From NCBI GenBank assembly GCA_943788115.1, contig CALSPA010000012.1:248001-312000 (forward strand): a stretch of 64,000 nucleotides of DNA, in the 5' to 3' direction. The notes under the pieces are model-generated. The model searched no databases. It had not been told where the DNA came from and saw nothing but the letters and a program-made list of their open reading frames with translations. This stretch comes from an uncultured Flavobacteriales bacterium. Lineage in GTDB: Bacteria > Bacteroidota > Bacteroidia > Flavobacteriales_D > Parvicellaceae. Positions 7,541-15,833 of the stretch are shown here, piece after piece; within the stretch, counting starts at the first letter, position 1; each line of letters begins with the position of its first letter. The translations under genes were made by a program, and so were the position numbers.

Positions 7541-10157
7541 GTCAAATTCAAATAAAGTTCTTTTAATTGGTTGGGATGCAGCAGATTGGAAAGTAATAAT
7601 GCCTCTAATAAAACAAGGTAAGATGCCAACTCTCGCAAAATTCATAAGTGAAGGTGTCTATGGTAAAATTAAAACTTTAGACCCTCCATTGTCTCCAATG
7701 TTATGGACATCTATGGCGACTGGTTATAGAGCAGATAAGCATGGGATATTAGGTTTTATCGAGCCCTTAGCAGATAATAGCGGTATTCGTCCAGTAACAT
7801 CAACATCTAGAAAAGTAAAAGCAATTTGGAATATTTTACACAGTCAGGGTAAAAAATCTAATGTTGTTGGCTGGTGGCCTAGTAACCCAGCAGAACCTAT
7901 TAATGGTGTAATGGTTTCTAACTTATATCAATTAGCTAATAAACCATTTGGCGAAAAGTGGGAATTGCCCGATGGCACAATTCATCCTAAATCTTTGGAA
8001 GAAACTATCAAGGAATTTAGAGTTCATCCTCAAGAATTAACGGGAAATCACCTTATACCTTTTCTTCCAAATCTAAAAAACATGGATTTGAAGAAAGATA
8101 AGAGGGTTGCTTCAGTTGCAAAAACTTTAGCAAATGCAGCATCTATTCATGCAGCTTCTACTTATTTACAAAGAGAAACAGATTGGGATTTCATGGCTGT
8201 ATATCACGATGCTATTGATCATTTTTGCCATTTGGCAATGAAGTTTCATCCTCCTCAAAGACCAGGAATATCAGATGAAATTTTCAATAATTATAAAAAT
8301 GTAGTAGAAGCCGGATACATGTTTCATGATATGATGTTGGAGAGAACCTTGTCTATGGTTGATGATAATACGACCGTTGTAATTGTTTCAGATCATGGGT
8401 TTCACTCTGATAATTTAAGGCCAAAATATTTATTGAAAGAACCTGCAGCTCCAGCTCAAGAGCATAGCCCTTTTGGAATTTTTTGTGCAAAAGGCCCTGG
8501 TATTAAGAAAGGTGAGGTTATTCATGGCGCTTCAGTTTTAGACGTTACTCCGACCCTTTTGACGTTATTTGATTTGCCAATTGGAGAAAATATGGAAGGT
8601 AAACCATTGGTTCAGATTTTTAAAAATAAAACAACACCTTCTTTTATTAAAGATTGGGAGAAAGTGGAAGGCGATTTTGGAATGCATGCAAAAAATAATG
8701 TTGATGATCCATGGGCAGAGCAAGAAGCGATGCAACAATTAATTGAGCTGGGCTACATTGAAGCTCCTGACGAAAATATTGCTGGTAGAATAGAGTCTTC
8801 TAAAAATGAATCTCAGTATTATTTAGCTAGAAATTTAATTGATGCTAAAAAATTCAAGGAAGCTATTGAAATTCTAGAAACAATAGCAGATAAAAATCCT
8901 CGAGAATTAAGGTATGGTCAAAGATTGGCTTTTTGTTATTTGTCTACAAGTAGATTAAAAAAATGTAGATTACTAATTGATAGTCTTAAACAATTGCAGG
9001 TTGAAATTGAAAAAGAAGAAAAGAATTTATCTGAAGAAGAATTAAATAAAAAGAAATTAGGTTTTATTAGAGAAGCTGAACTACCCAATTATTTGAACTA
9101 CATTGAAGGGTTACTTTTTATGAAAGTTAATAAATGGGGGAAAGCTTTAAAATTATTAAAGCAGGTTTCCCAGAAAGTACCAAATAATTTAGATGTTCAT
9201 TTAAATATAGGTAAAGCGTGCCTTCATAGACATCTTTGGGATGAAGCAGAACAAGCATTTATTATTTGCCTTTCTATTGATGAGACCAGTGCTATTGCCC
9301 ATCATGGATTAGGAATTTCATTTTTAAGAAGAGGTAAGTTTGATATAGCTTTAGATGAATTTTTTCTAGCATTAGATAATAATTATGCCTATCCAAATGC
9401 TCATTATCATATTGGAGAGACATTAGTTAGGTTAACTAAATATAAAGAAGCTGCTCAAGCATTTAAAGCTGCCATTTCTTTAGCGCCAGGAATGACAAAG
9501 GGTCACAAATGGTTAGCAGATCTATATGAAAACGAATTGTCTAACCCTGTTGAAGCAAAGGTTCATTTAGATTTTTTAGCAAATAATATTAAAGGTGAAG
9601 TAATTATAGTTTCTGGTCTTCCAAGATCTGGAACTTCTATGATGATGCAAATGTTAAGTGCTGCTAATTTAGATGTGCTAAGAGACAATAAAAGAGATGC
9701 GGATAATAATAATCCTAAAGGCTATTATGAATATGAACCGGTAAAAAAATTAATGGTAGATAAAAGCTGGATGCCAAAAGCTCAAGGTAAAGTTGTTAAA
9801 ATAATTGCTCAATTATTACCTTACTTGCCTAATAATTTTAATTATAAAATTATATTTATGAGACGCCCAATGAGTGAGGTTTTAAAGAGTCAACAGATAA
9901 TGCTCGGAAGAGAAAAAGACGTTAAATCTAAAGCTTTTCCAAGTGGTTTAAATGAAGCTTTTCAAAAACAATTGGATCGTGTTGATGAATGGATTGAATC
10001 ACAACCTAACATCAATTTTATTAATATAAACTACAAAGAAGTTATTGAGAATCCATCAGTTGAATTAGAATCTTTAGTTTCTTTTTTGGATAAAGAAATA
10101 GATGTAAACCTTTTAAGATCTGCTATTGATGGAAAGCTCTATAGAAATAAGAGTTAA
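7533..10157 (+). CDS. Fusion protein: alkaline-phosphatase-superfamily phosphodiesterase + TPR + sulfotransferase-like domain
   Basis: The 874-aa protein has no signal peptide. Residues 8 to about 400 form a type I phosphodiesterase/nucleotide pyrophosphatase domain. A metal-binding Asp sits in LLIGWDAADW (D15) and a probable nucleophile Thr in SPMLWTSMATG (T59). Further metal-ligand blocks are YHDAIDHFCH (about 225) and VSDHGFHS (about 287), with a later EHSPFGIF motif. Residues of about 430-670 are TPR-like helices. From about 690 a P-loop reading SGLPRSGTSMMMQ matches the 5'-phosphosulfate-binding loop of PAPS sulfotransferases, followed by an RRPMSEVLKSQ stretch like the 3'-phosphate site. 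The fusion implies a cytoplasmic enzyme that both hydrolyses a phospho- or sulfo-diester and transfers sulfate, possibly on a glycan or lipid. That role is inference. The start overlaps the microprotein gene. Confidence 0.85.
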   Translation: MGESNSNKVLLIGWDAADWKVIMPLIKQGKMPTLAKFISEGVYGKIKTLDPPLSPMLWTSMATGYRADKHGILGFIEPLADNSGIRPVTSTSRKVKAIWNILHSQGKKSNVVGWWPSNPAEPINGVMVSNLYQLANKPFGEKWELPDGTIHPKSLEETIKEFRVHPQELTGNHLIPFLPNLKNMDLKKDKRVASVAKTLANAASIHAASTYLQRETDWDFMAVYHDAIDHFCHLAMKFHPPQRPGISDEIFNNYKNVVEAGYMFHDMMLERTLSMVDDNTTVVIVSDHGFHSDNLRPKYLLKEPAAPAQEHSPFGIFCAKGPGIKKGEVIHGASVLDVTPTLLTLFDLPIGENMEGKPLVQIFKNKTTPSFIKDWEKVEGDFGMHAKNNVDDPWAEQEAMQQLIELGYIEAPDENIAGRIESSKNESQYYLARNLIDAKKFKEAIEILETIADKNPRELRYGQRLAFCYLSTSRLKKCRLLIDSLKQLQVEIEKEEKNLSEEELNKKKLGFIREAELPNYLNYIEGLLFMKVNKWGKALKLLKQVSQKVPNNLDVHLNIGKACLHRHLWDEAEQAFIICLSIDETSAIAHHGLGISFLRRGKFDIALDEFFLALDNNYAYPNAHYHIGETLVRLTKYKEAAQAFKAAISLAPGMTKGHKWLADLYENELSNPVEAKVHLDFLANNIKGEVIIVSGLPRSGTSMMMQMLSAANLDVLRDNKRDADNNNPKGYYEYEPVKKLMVDKSWMPKAQGKVVKIIAQLLPYLPNNFNYKIIFMRRPMSEVLKSQQIMLGREKDVKSKAFPSGLNEAFQKQLDRVDEWIESQPNINFININYKEVIENPSVELESLVSFLDKEIDVNLLRSAIDGKLYRNKS

Positions 10158-10195
10158 TTTTTTGTATTTTAGTGAAATAATCCAAAACATTAATT

Positions 10196-11092
10196 ATGAA
10201 AGAAAATTCTACTTTAGATTCTAAATTAAAAAAATATGCTGCTTTAGCGGGTACTGTAACTGCTGCAGTTGGTTCTGTTTCTGCTCAAGTTAATTATACA
10301 GATTTAAATCCTGATGTTTTAGTTACAGGTAATTTAGATACGTACTTATTAGATCTTAATGCTGATTTATTGCCAGATTATGGTTTTGCAACTATTGATA
10401 CAGCTTTCGGTGGAACTTTTTCTGGATTTTCATATAATGTTGATTATGCTGGAGCTATTTTAAATGCTACTGGAAATGAATGGGCTGGTGAAAATGTTGT
10501 TTCAGGTACTGGAACAAGTGCTTCTTCAAATTTTGTTTTAAAAAACATCCCTCAAGGATCTTCTGTTGGTCCAGGTAATAGTTGGGGTTCTGGTTCTGCT
10601 ATGTTAGGTATAAATGGTGATGTTTCTATTCCATTATTAGGATATTCACAAAATATTCAGTCTGGTCCAATGATTGGTACTACTGGCTTTATAGGTTTGA
10701 AATTTAGTGTTGGTGGTAATACACATTATGGATGGGCTAGAGTAGAGGTTACACCAAATGGTGAAATATTATCTATAAAAGATTATGCCTATGATGGAAC
10801 ACCTAACACACCCATTGTTGCAGGTGAAACTGGTTCAGGGCCTGTTGGAGTTAATGAAACTCAAGATTTTGTAAATGTTCAAAGCATGGGAAAATTCATT
10901 AGAATTGAATTAACTCAAAACTTAGATTTTGCTCAGGCTACAGTAACTTCATTATCTGGTCAAGAAGTTGTTAGCAAAGAATTAAATAATACAATTAGTC
11001 AGATAAATACTAGTGAAATTGCCTCTGGTATTTATGTTTTAAATATAAATTCTAATAATGGAACTTATACTAAAAAGTTATATGTTAAATAA
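10196..11092 (+). CDS. T9SS type A sorting-domain secreted protein, tandem paralogue 1
   Basis: The 298-aa product has an unusual leader: a hydrophilic start (MKENSTLDSKLKKY) before the hydrophobic core AALAGTVTAAVGSVSA, with likely cleavage before QVNYTDLNPD. The central region is beta-rich and ends in GFIGLKFSVGGNTHYGWARVEV and ILSIKDYAYDGTPNTPIVAGE, a pattern shared with the next two genes. The last 75 residues form a T9SS type A C-terminal domain (VNVQSMGKFIRIEL, ATVTSLSGQEV, IASGIYVLNI, YTKKLYVK). The protein is probably exported and attached at the surface or released. Ligand and function are unknown. A strong hairpin terminator lies directly downstream, so this copy may be transcribed separately from the next two. 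Confidence 0.85.
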   Translation: MKENSTLDSKLKKYAALAGTVTAAVGSVSAQVNYTDLNPDVLVTGNLDTYLLDLNADLLPDYGFATIDTAFGGTFSGFSYNVDYAGAILNATGNEWAGENVVSGTGTSASSNFVLKNIPQGSSVGPGNSWGSGSAMLGINGDVSIPLLGYSQNIQSGPMIGTTGFIGLKFSVGGNTHYGWARVEVTPNGEILSIKDYAYDGTPNTPIVAGETGSGPVGVNETQDFVNVQSMGKFIRIELTQNLDFAQATVTSLSGQEVVSKELNNTISQINTSEIASGIYVLNINSNNGTYTKKLYVK

Positions 11093-11112
11093 ATTAATTT
11101 AATTAGTAATTG

Positions 11113-11140
11113 AAGCCGTCTTATGACGGCTTTTTTTATT
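11113..11140 (+). terminator. Rho-independent terminator after the first T9SS type A paralogue
   Basis: A perfect hairpin AAGCCGTC-TTAT-GACGGCTT (stem 11113-11120 and 11125-11132) runs straight into a T-rich tract ending near 11140. It lies 20 bases after the stop of the 298-aa gene and ahead of the next gene at 11191. Confidence 0.88.
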
Positions 11141-11190
11141 TTAGACAACTGATAAAAAAAATCAGAGTTTTATAAAAAAAATCTAATACA

Positions 11191-12033
11191 ATGATTAAAC
11201 ACATTTTACTTTCGCTTTTAGTTTTGGCTAGCACTTCTCTTTTTTCTCAAATTGTTTATACAGATGTAAATCCTGATTTAACGCTCGAAGCCGTTAGCTC
11301 AGATTCATACGCTGTAGATTTTGATGCAGATACTAACATTGATTTAATTATTTATGAATCAGAGATTGACACTAACTTAAGTGGTTTTGTTCTAACATTT
11401 ATTGGTGGAGTTGTTAATACAATAGGAAACAGTGAATTAGTTGGAGTAGATTCTTTGATTTTTGGTTCTAATGTATTGTTTGTAGACACAATTGGTGCAG
11501 GTGAATTAATTGATGGTTCATCCTCGTTTATAAATTCAGGAATGCCATCTGTTTTTGCTGGTGCTGGATTAAAAGTTACTGCTACTTCTTTAGGCACATC
11601 ATTAGGTGAGTTTCAAGGCGAAGTAGATGGGTATATTGGAGCTAAATTTAATATTTCTGGTAGTGATCATTTTGGTTGGGTTAGGGTTAATGTTGCTGAG
11701 GACTGTTATTCACTTATAATAAAAGATTTTGCTTATGAGTCTGCTTCCAATACAGGTATAATTGCTGGAGATTATGGAAGTTCAGGATTAGTTGGTGTTA
11801 GTGCTTTGACTAATTCGGAAGTTCTTATTAATCAGCAAAATAGAATTATTAATGTATCTAATTTAAATGAACCCGTAACTTTTGAAATGTATAATTTAAT
11901 AGGTGAAAAAATATACGAGCAAGATTGTTACAATTCTTCAAATATTTATCTAGAAAATTTTAAAAGAGGTATATATTTAATTCAAATATTTAGTAGTTTT
12001 GAAAAACAAACATTTAAAATTTACATTGATTAA
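11191..12033 (+). CDS. T9SS type A sorting-domain secreted protein, tandem paralogue 2 (divergent)
   Basis: The 280-aa product has a conventional signal peptide (MIKHILLSLLVLASTSLFSQ), unlike its two neighbours. The mature protein starts IVYTDVNPDLTLEA, the same opening motif as the flanking paralogues. It shares the GYIGAKFNISGSDHFGWVRVNV and LIIKDFAYESASNTGIIAGDYG blocks, so it is the same fold. A type A C-terminal sorting domain follows (ITFEMYNLIGEKIYEQ-like strand pattern, RGIYLIQIF, KQTFKIYID). The DNA between this gene and the next is only 11 bases, so they are probably one transcript. Function is unknown. Confidence 0.85.
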   Translation: MIKHILLSLLVLASTSLFSQIVYTDVNPDLTLEAVSSDSYAVDFDADTNIDLIIYESEIDTNLSGFVLTFIGGVVNTIGNSELVGVDSLIFGSNVLFVDTIGAGELIDGSSSFINSGMPSVFAGAGLKVTATSLGTSLGEFQGEVDGYIGAKFNISGSDHFGWVRVNVAEDCYSLIIKDFAYESASNTGIIAGDYGSSGLVGVSALTNSEVLINQQNRIINVSNLNEPVTFEMYNLIGEKIYEQDCYNSSNIYLENFKRGIYLIQIFSSFEKQTFKIYID

Positions 12034-12044
12034 TTATTGTTAAT

Positions 12045-12920
12045 ATGAATCCAAAATTAAAGAAATATTTAGCGTTAGCTGGTAGTGTAACTACTGTTGT
12101 TTCAAACGCAGATGCACAAGTTGTTTACACAGATGTTAACCCCGATTATTTACTTACAGGAAATTTAAATACATACGATTTAGACTTGAATAACGATGGT
12201 GTTTCTGAATTTTCTTTAATGAGTATAGATACATTAATTAATTATGTTTCTTCTAGTTATACTTATATCAATAATGTTAGGGGTGCAGCAATAAATAATT
12301 CATCCAACTCTAACTCTTGGGTGATGTCTTCTTTTAATGTATCAAACATGCAACAAGGTGCGCTTATTTCAAGTGCAGCACAATTTGGAAATTATACTTC
12401 TTCTGGGTCTATTGGTTCTGCTTTGGGAGCTACTTTTGATTACTCTATTTTACAAAATGGGGCTCCTTTTTATACTTCCAACAGTTTCTTTGGAAATTTC
12501 AATCCAAATGAGCAAGGGATTTTGGGGTTAAGATTTAGTTTGAATAATAATTTACATTATGGATGGGCAAGAGTTGAATATCTTCCAGATGGTAGTTTGT
12601 CCATTAAAGATTATGCTTACGAAGCAATGCCTGATACACCAATAACTGCTGGTGATAATGGCACCGGTTTAGTAGGCGTTCATGAACAATTAAATGCGGT
12701 TACTATTTCCATGCTAAATAACAATATTCGTATCGAAAATAAAGGTGCTAATGATGATTGTTTAATGGTGCTAACTAATATTTCTGGTCAACAAATTCTT
12801 GATAAACAGTTGGGTAATAAAATTGAGCTAATAGATGTATCTGAAATTTCTTCTGGAATTTACTTTGTGAAAGTAATTTCAGGGCAGGAAAGTTATGTTA
12901 AGAAAGTATACATTAAATAG
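12045..12920 (+). CDS. T9SS type A sorting-domain secreted protein, tandem paralogue 3
   Basis: The 291-aa product closely resembles the 298-aa gene at 10196. The leader (MNPKLKKYLALAGSVTTVVS, cleavage probably before QVVYTDVNPD), the YLLTGNLNTYDLDLNNDGVS segment, the NLHYGWARVEYLPDGSLSIKDY block and the type A sorting domain (IRIENKGANDDCLMVLTNIS, EISSGIYFVKVISG, KKVYIK) all align. The middle is rich in Ser and Asn. It follows the divergent paralogue by 11 bases. Its 3' end overlaps the convergent beta-barrel gene by 8 bases. It is most likely the result of a local duplication of the 10196 gene. The ligand is unknown. Confidence 0.85.
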   Translation: MNPKLKKYLALAGSVTTVVSNADAQVVYTDVNPDYLLTGNLNTYDLDLNNDGVSEFSLMSIDTLINYVSSSYTYINNVRGAAINNSSNSNSWVMSSFNVSNMQQGALISSAAQFGNYTSSGSIGSALGATFDYSILQNGAPFYTSNSFFGNFNPNEQGILGLRFSLNNNLHYGWARVEYLPDGSLSIKDYAYEAMPDTPITAGDNGTGLVGVHEQLNAVTISMLNNNIRIENKGANDDCLMVLTNISGQQILDKQLGNKIELIDVSEISSGIYFVKVISGQESYVKKVYIK

Positions 12921-13719
12921 CTTCTTTAGTTAAGCTGTTTTTACCAAAAATTATTCTTGCAAATATACTGTGATGTAATCCGTAAGGTTTTAAATTGTCA
13001 TTCATGTTTATTCTTGAGTATTGCGCATAATACCCAGCCATAAATGAAAACTGTTTATTAAATTTTACTGAACCAGTCAGTCCTATACCTAAACCTGCAC
13101 CTGTTCCACCGGGGTTAGTATTAGGTTGTCCAATTTGTCCGTGATATATGTTATATGTTTGCCCATTTACTTCAATATAATTTCTTTGAAGTCTAGTGTT
13201 GGTTAATTGAGCAAAAAATGGAAATCCTACAATAATATCATTTTCATTATATAAGTCTATACTGTATCCCAAGTTAATTAATGTTCTTTTCTCTTCCCCA
13301 AATATTGGAAGAGGTTGGTATGTAGGATCTGGAGTTGAATTGTTAGGGTTGTCAATAGCAACGGTGAAATATTCTTGAACCTCAAGATTTAAAAAATTCA
13401 TTTCAATAAAAAGTTCTCCGTTTTTATTTCTTTGCCCAATATGAGCTCCAACTTCAAGTCCAATCCTGTAATGAGAGTTTAATGGAGTCTCTACAACACT
13501 GTAAGGGTATTGAAAATAGTTGTCAAAATTTGTTTGGTAGTTTGGTGTATTAAAAATGGTGTAAATATTATTTGTAGTTACATCTCCTTTATATAGCCCA
13601 GCGGTGTTTTTATTAGCTGAATGAGCTCCGATGTTAATTCCTATTACAAGTTTTGATTTGTCATTTTGAGCTAGAAATAAAATTGGCGAAAATAAAAGGA
13701 GGAGTATTAATTTTTTCAT
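12913..13719 (-). CDS. Predicted outer-membrane beta-barrel protein, unknown function
   Basis: The 268-aa product has a signal peptide (MKKLILLLLFSPILFLAQ) and a mature part built of alternating hydrophobic and polar residues with aromatic belts. Examples are YRIGLEVGAHIGQRNKNGELFI, GLGIGLTGSVKFNKQFSF and MAGYYAQYSRINM. It ends near HSIFARIIFGKNS. This pattern suggests an 8-10 strand barrel. No named family is recognised. The start codon lies one base after the stop of the upstream E1 dehydrogenase gene (stop at 13721), so it is probably the second gene of that transcript, although a functional link is not obvious. It overlaps the last 8 bases of the convergent T9SS gene. Confidence 0.7.
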   Translation of the reverse strand: MKKLILLLLFSPILFLAQNDKSKLVIGINIGAHSANKNTAGLYKGDVTTNNIYTIFNTPNYQTNFDNYFQYPYSVVETPLNSHYRIGLEVGAHIGQRNKNGELFIEMNFLNLEVQEYFTVAIDNPNNSTPDPTYQPLPIFGEEKRTLINLGYSIDLYNENDIIVGFPFFAQLTNTRLQRNYIEVNGQTYNIYHGQIGQPNTNPGGTGAGLGIGLTGSVKFNKQFSFMAGYYAQYSRINMNDNLKPYGLHHSIFARIIFGKNSLTKEAI

Positions 13720-13720
13720 T

Positions 13721-15697
13721 TTAGTAAGATAATAATTGGATTAACTTTTCTTCAAGCTGATTGTTGGCTAAGAATTGTTTTTCTAAATCACCAGCAAAAG
13801 GTACTGGAGAATCAATACTGGCACACCTTAAAATAGGAGCGTCTAATTTCTCAAAACAATTTTCTGAAATAAGTGAAGAAATTTCACCTCCAATACCACC
13901 AGTTAAACAATCTTCATGTAAGATAAGTACTTTTCCGGTTTTTGTAGCTGTTCTATAAATAGCTTCAGTATCTAAAGGAAGTAGCGTTCTTAAATCAAGA
14001 ATATCTGCAGAAAGGTTTAATTTTCCTACTGCTTCTTTTGCCCAATGAACACCCATTCCATAAGTAACAATGCTAATGTCATTACCTTCATTAACTAAGT
14101 TGGCTTTTCCAATTTCAATTGAATAATAATTAGAAGGTACATTTCCTGATAAACTTCTGTATAAAGCTTTGTGTTCAAAAACCATAACAGGATTAGGGTC
14201 TTCTATTGCTGAAATTAACAACCCTTTTGCATCTTCTGGAGATGATGGATACACAATTTTAAGTCCTGGAGTATGAGTAAACCAAGCCTCGTTACTTTGC
14301 GAATGAAATGGTCCTGCTCCTACACCAGCTCCAGTAGGCATGCGAATAACAACATCAGCATTCTCATTCCATCTGTAGTGAAGCTTAGCTAAATTATTTA
14401 TTATCTGATTAAAACCTACAGTAACAAAATCTGCAAATTGCATTTCCATAATTGCTTTTTTACCCATCATTGATAATCCAAGAGCTGCTCCTACAATTGC
14501 AGATTCGCAAAGAGGAGTATTTCTTACTCTGTCTTTCCCAAAAGCTTCTACAAAACCTTCAGTTACTTTAAATACGCCTCCATAATCAGCAATGTCTTGT
14601 CCCATAATTATCGTTTCCGGGTACTTTTCCATTGATTGCTTTAATCCTTCACTAATAGCATCGATTAAACGAAGCTTTTTTGTATTGTTAAAATCTGGAA
14701 GATTTATAGCTGGTGTAAATGGCTTATATACATCATTTAGCTCATTAGCTAAAGATGCTTTTATAGTTGGTGCATCAAATGCTTTTTTCCATTCAGTATT
14801 TATTTCTTTTTTAATACCGGATTTTATTTTTTCTGATTTTTCAGCTGAAAGAATTCCATTCTCTAATAAATAGTTTTCAAAGTTCGAAACGGGATCTTTT
14901 AAAGACCAGGTATCTTGTAACCCTTTTGGGTAGTATTTTGTTCCAGATGCTTCCTCATGTCCCCTCATTCTAAATGACATGGCTTCTACTAAAAAAGGCC
15001 TTGGGTTCTTCTGTTGTTCTTTTTTTATTTTAGAAATAGTGTGGTAAACTTCAAGTAAATTATTTCCATCTACTTGAATGGCTTCCATCCCATAGCCTAT
15101 TCCTTTATCGATAAATTGCTTGCATCTAAATTGTTCTGTAGATGGAGTAGATAATCCCCATTGATTGTTTTCAATCATGAAAATAACTGGAAGATCCCAA
15201 ACTGCAGCAACATTTAATGCTTCATGAAAATCCCCTTCACTGGCACCTCCATCGCCACTAAAAACAAGAGTTGATTTCCCATTGCATTCTAATTTTTGAG
15301 CAAGTGCAATTCCATCTGCAATCCCAAGTTGTGGTCCTAAATGAGAAATCATACCTACAACATGGTGTTCTTTAGTTCCAAAATGAAAAGACCGGTCTCT
15401 TCCTTTAGTAAAACCATCTAATTTCCCTTGGAATTGACAAAATAAACTATATAAAGGAAGCTTTCTCGTTGAAAAAACCCCTAAATTTCTATGCATTGGA
15501 AGAATGAATTCATCTTCTTTCATTGCCAATGTAGCACCTACAGAAATGGCTTCTTGACCAATTCCTGAAAACCACTTTGAAATTTTACCCTGCCTTAAAA
15601 GAATTAGCATTTTTTCTTCTATAAGTCTTGGTAAAACCAGTTGCTTATAAAATTCTATAAGCTGGTTATCTTTTAAATTTTCTTTTTTGAATTCCAT
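13721..15697 (-). CDS. Fused alpha/beta E1 component of a 2-oxoacid dehydrogenase (branched-chain type)
   Basis: The 658-aa protein joins E1 alpha (about 1-325) and E1 beta (about 335-658) in one chain. The alpha half carries the thiamine-diphosphate motif, GDGGASEGDFHEALN through FMIENNQWGLST (about 150-182). The beta half has the E1 beta blocks IIMGQDIADYGGVFKVTEGF, NTPLCESAIVGAALGLSMMG, MPTGAGVGAGPFHSQSNEA and ILHEDCLTGGIGGEIS. Single-chain alpha/beta E1 proteins of this type are common in Bacteroidota, where they feed branched-chain or pyruvate-like 2-oxoacids to an E2 lipoyl acyltransferase. No E2 or E3 gene is present in this window. Substrate choice between 2-oxoisovalerate and pyruvate cannot be settled here. 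An AAGGAG lies only two bases before the ATG. Confidence 0.92.
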   Translation of the reverse strand: MEFKKENLKDNQLIEFYKQLVLPRLIEEKMLILLRQGKISKWFSGIGQEAISVGATLAMKEDEFILPMHRNLGVFSTRKLPLYSLFCQFQGKLDGFTKGRDRSFHFGTKEHHVVGMISHLGPQLGIADGIALAQKLECNGKSTLVFSGDGGASEGDFHEALNVAAVWDLPVIFMIENNQWGLSTPSTEQFRCKQFIDKGIGYGMEAIQVDGNNLLEVYHTISKIKKEQQKNPRPFLVEAMSFRMRGHEEASGTKYYPKGLQDTWSLKDPVSNFENYLLENGILSAEKSEKIKSGIKKEINTEWKKAFDAPTIKASLANELNDVYKPFTPAINLPDFNNTKKLRLIDAISEGLKQSMEKYPETIIMGQDIADYGGVFKVTEGFVEAFGKDRVRNTPLCESAIVGAALGLSMMGKKAIMEMQFADFVTVGFNQIINNLAKLHYRWNENADVVIRMPTGAGVGAGPFHSQSNEAWFTHTPGLKIVYPSSPEDAKGLLISAIEDPNPVMVFEHKALYRSLSGNVPSNYYSIEIGKANLVNEGNDISIVTYGMGVHWAKEAVGKLNLSADILDLRTLLPLDTEAIYRTATKTGKVLILHEDCLTGGIGGEISSLISENCFEKLDAPILRCASIDSPVPFAGDLEKQFLANNQLEEKLIQLLSY

Positions 15698-15726
15698 GCT
15701 CCTTAAACGGATTTAAATAACATTGC

Positions 15727-15734
15727 CAAATGTA
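15727..15734 (-). promoter_or_regulatory. Putative -7 promoter element for the E1 dehydrogenase gene
   Basis: On the minus strand this reads TACATTTG, a perfect match to the Bacteroidota -7 consensus TAnnTTTG, 29 bases upstream of the ATG at 15697. No well-spaced TTG is seen for the -33 element, so support is partial. Confidence 0.4.
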
Positions 15735-15773
15735 ATCAATCAAAGTAAAACTAAATGTGAAGAATTAATTATT

Positions 15774-15803
15774 TTGATGATGCAACTCAAATTGATAACT
15801 TTA
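15774..15803 (+). promoter_or_regulatory. Putative Bacteroidota-type promoter for the 694-aa T9SS type B gene
   Basis: TTG at 15774-15776, a 19-base spacer, then TAACTTTA at 15796-15803 resemble TTG-N19-TAnnTTTG. The -7 element ends 30 bases before the ATG at 15834. Because this promoter lies inside the longer reading frame that opens at 15723, it argues that the downstream ATG is the real start. Confidence 0.55.
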
Positions 15804-15833
15804 CGTCAAGAAAATATTAAACAAAATTTTATA

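Noticed and set aside
7351-7638. Minus-strand ORF of 95 aa across the microprotein and the start of the fusion gene
   Set aside because: It is antisense to two plus-strand genes that have better support, and its composition looks like a shadow frame.
15723-15833. Extended N-terminus of the T9SS gene (start at 15723)
   Set aside because: It is hydrophilic, precedes a complete signal peptide and contains a good promoter-like element, so ATG 15834 is preferred.
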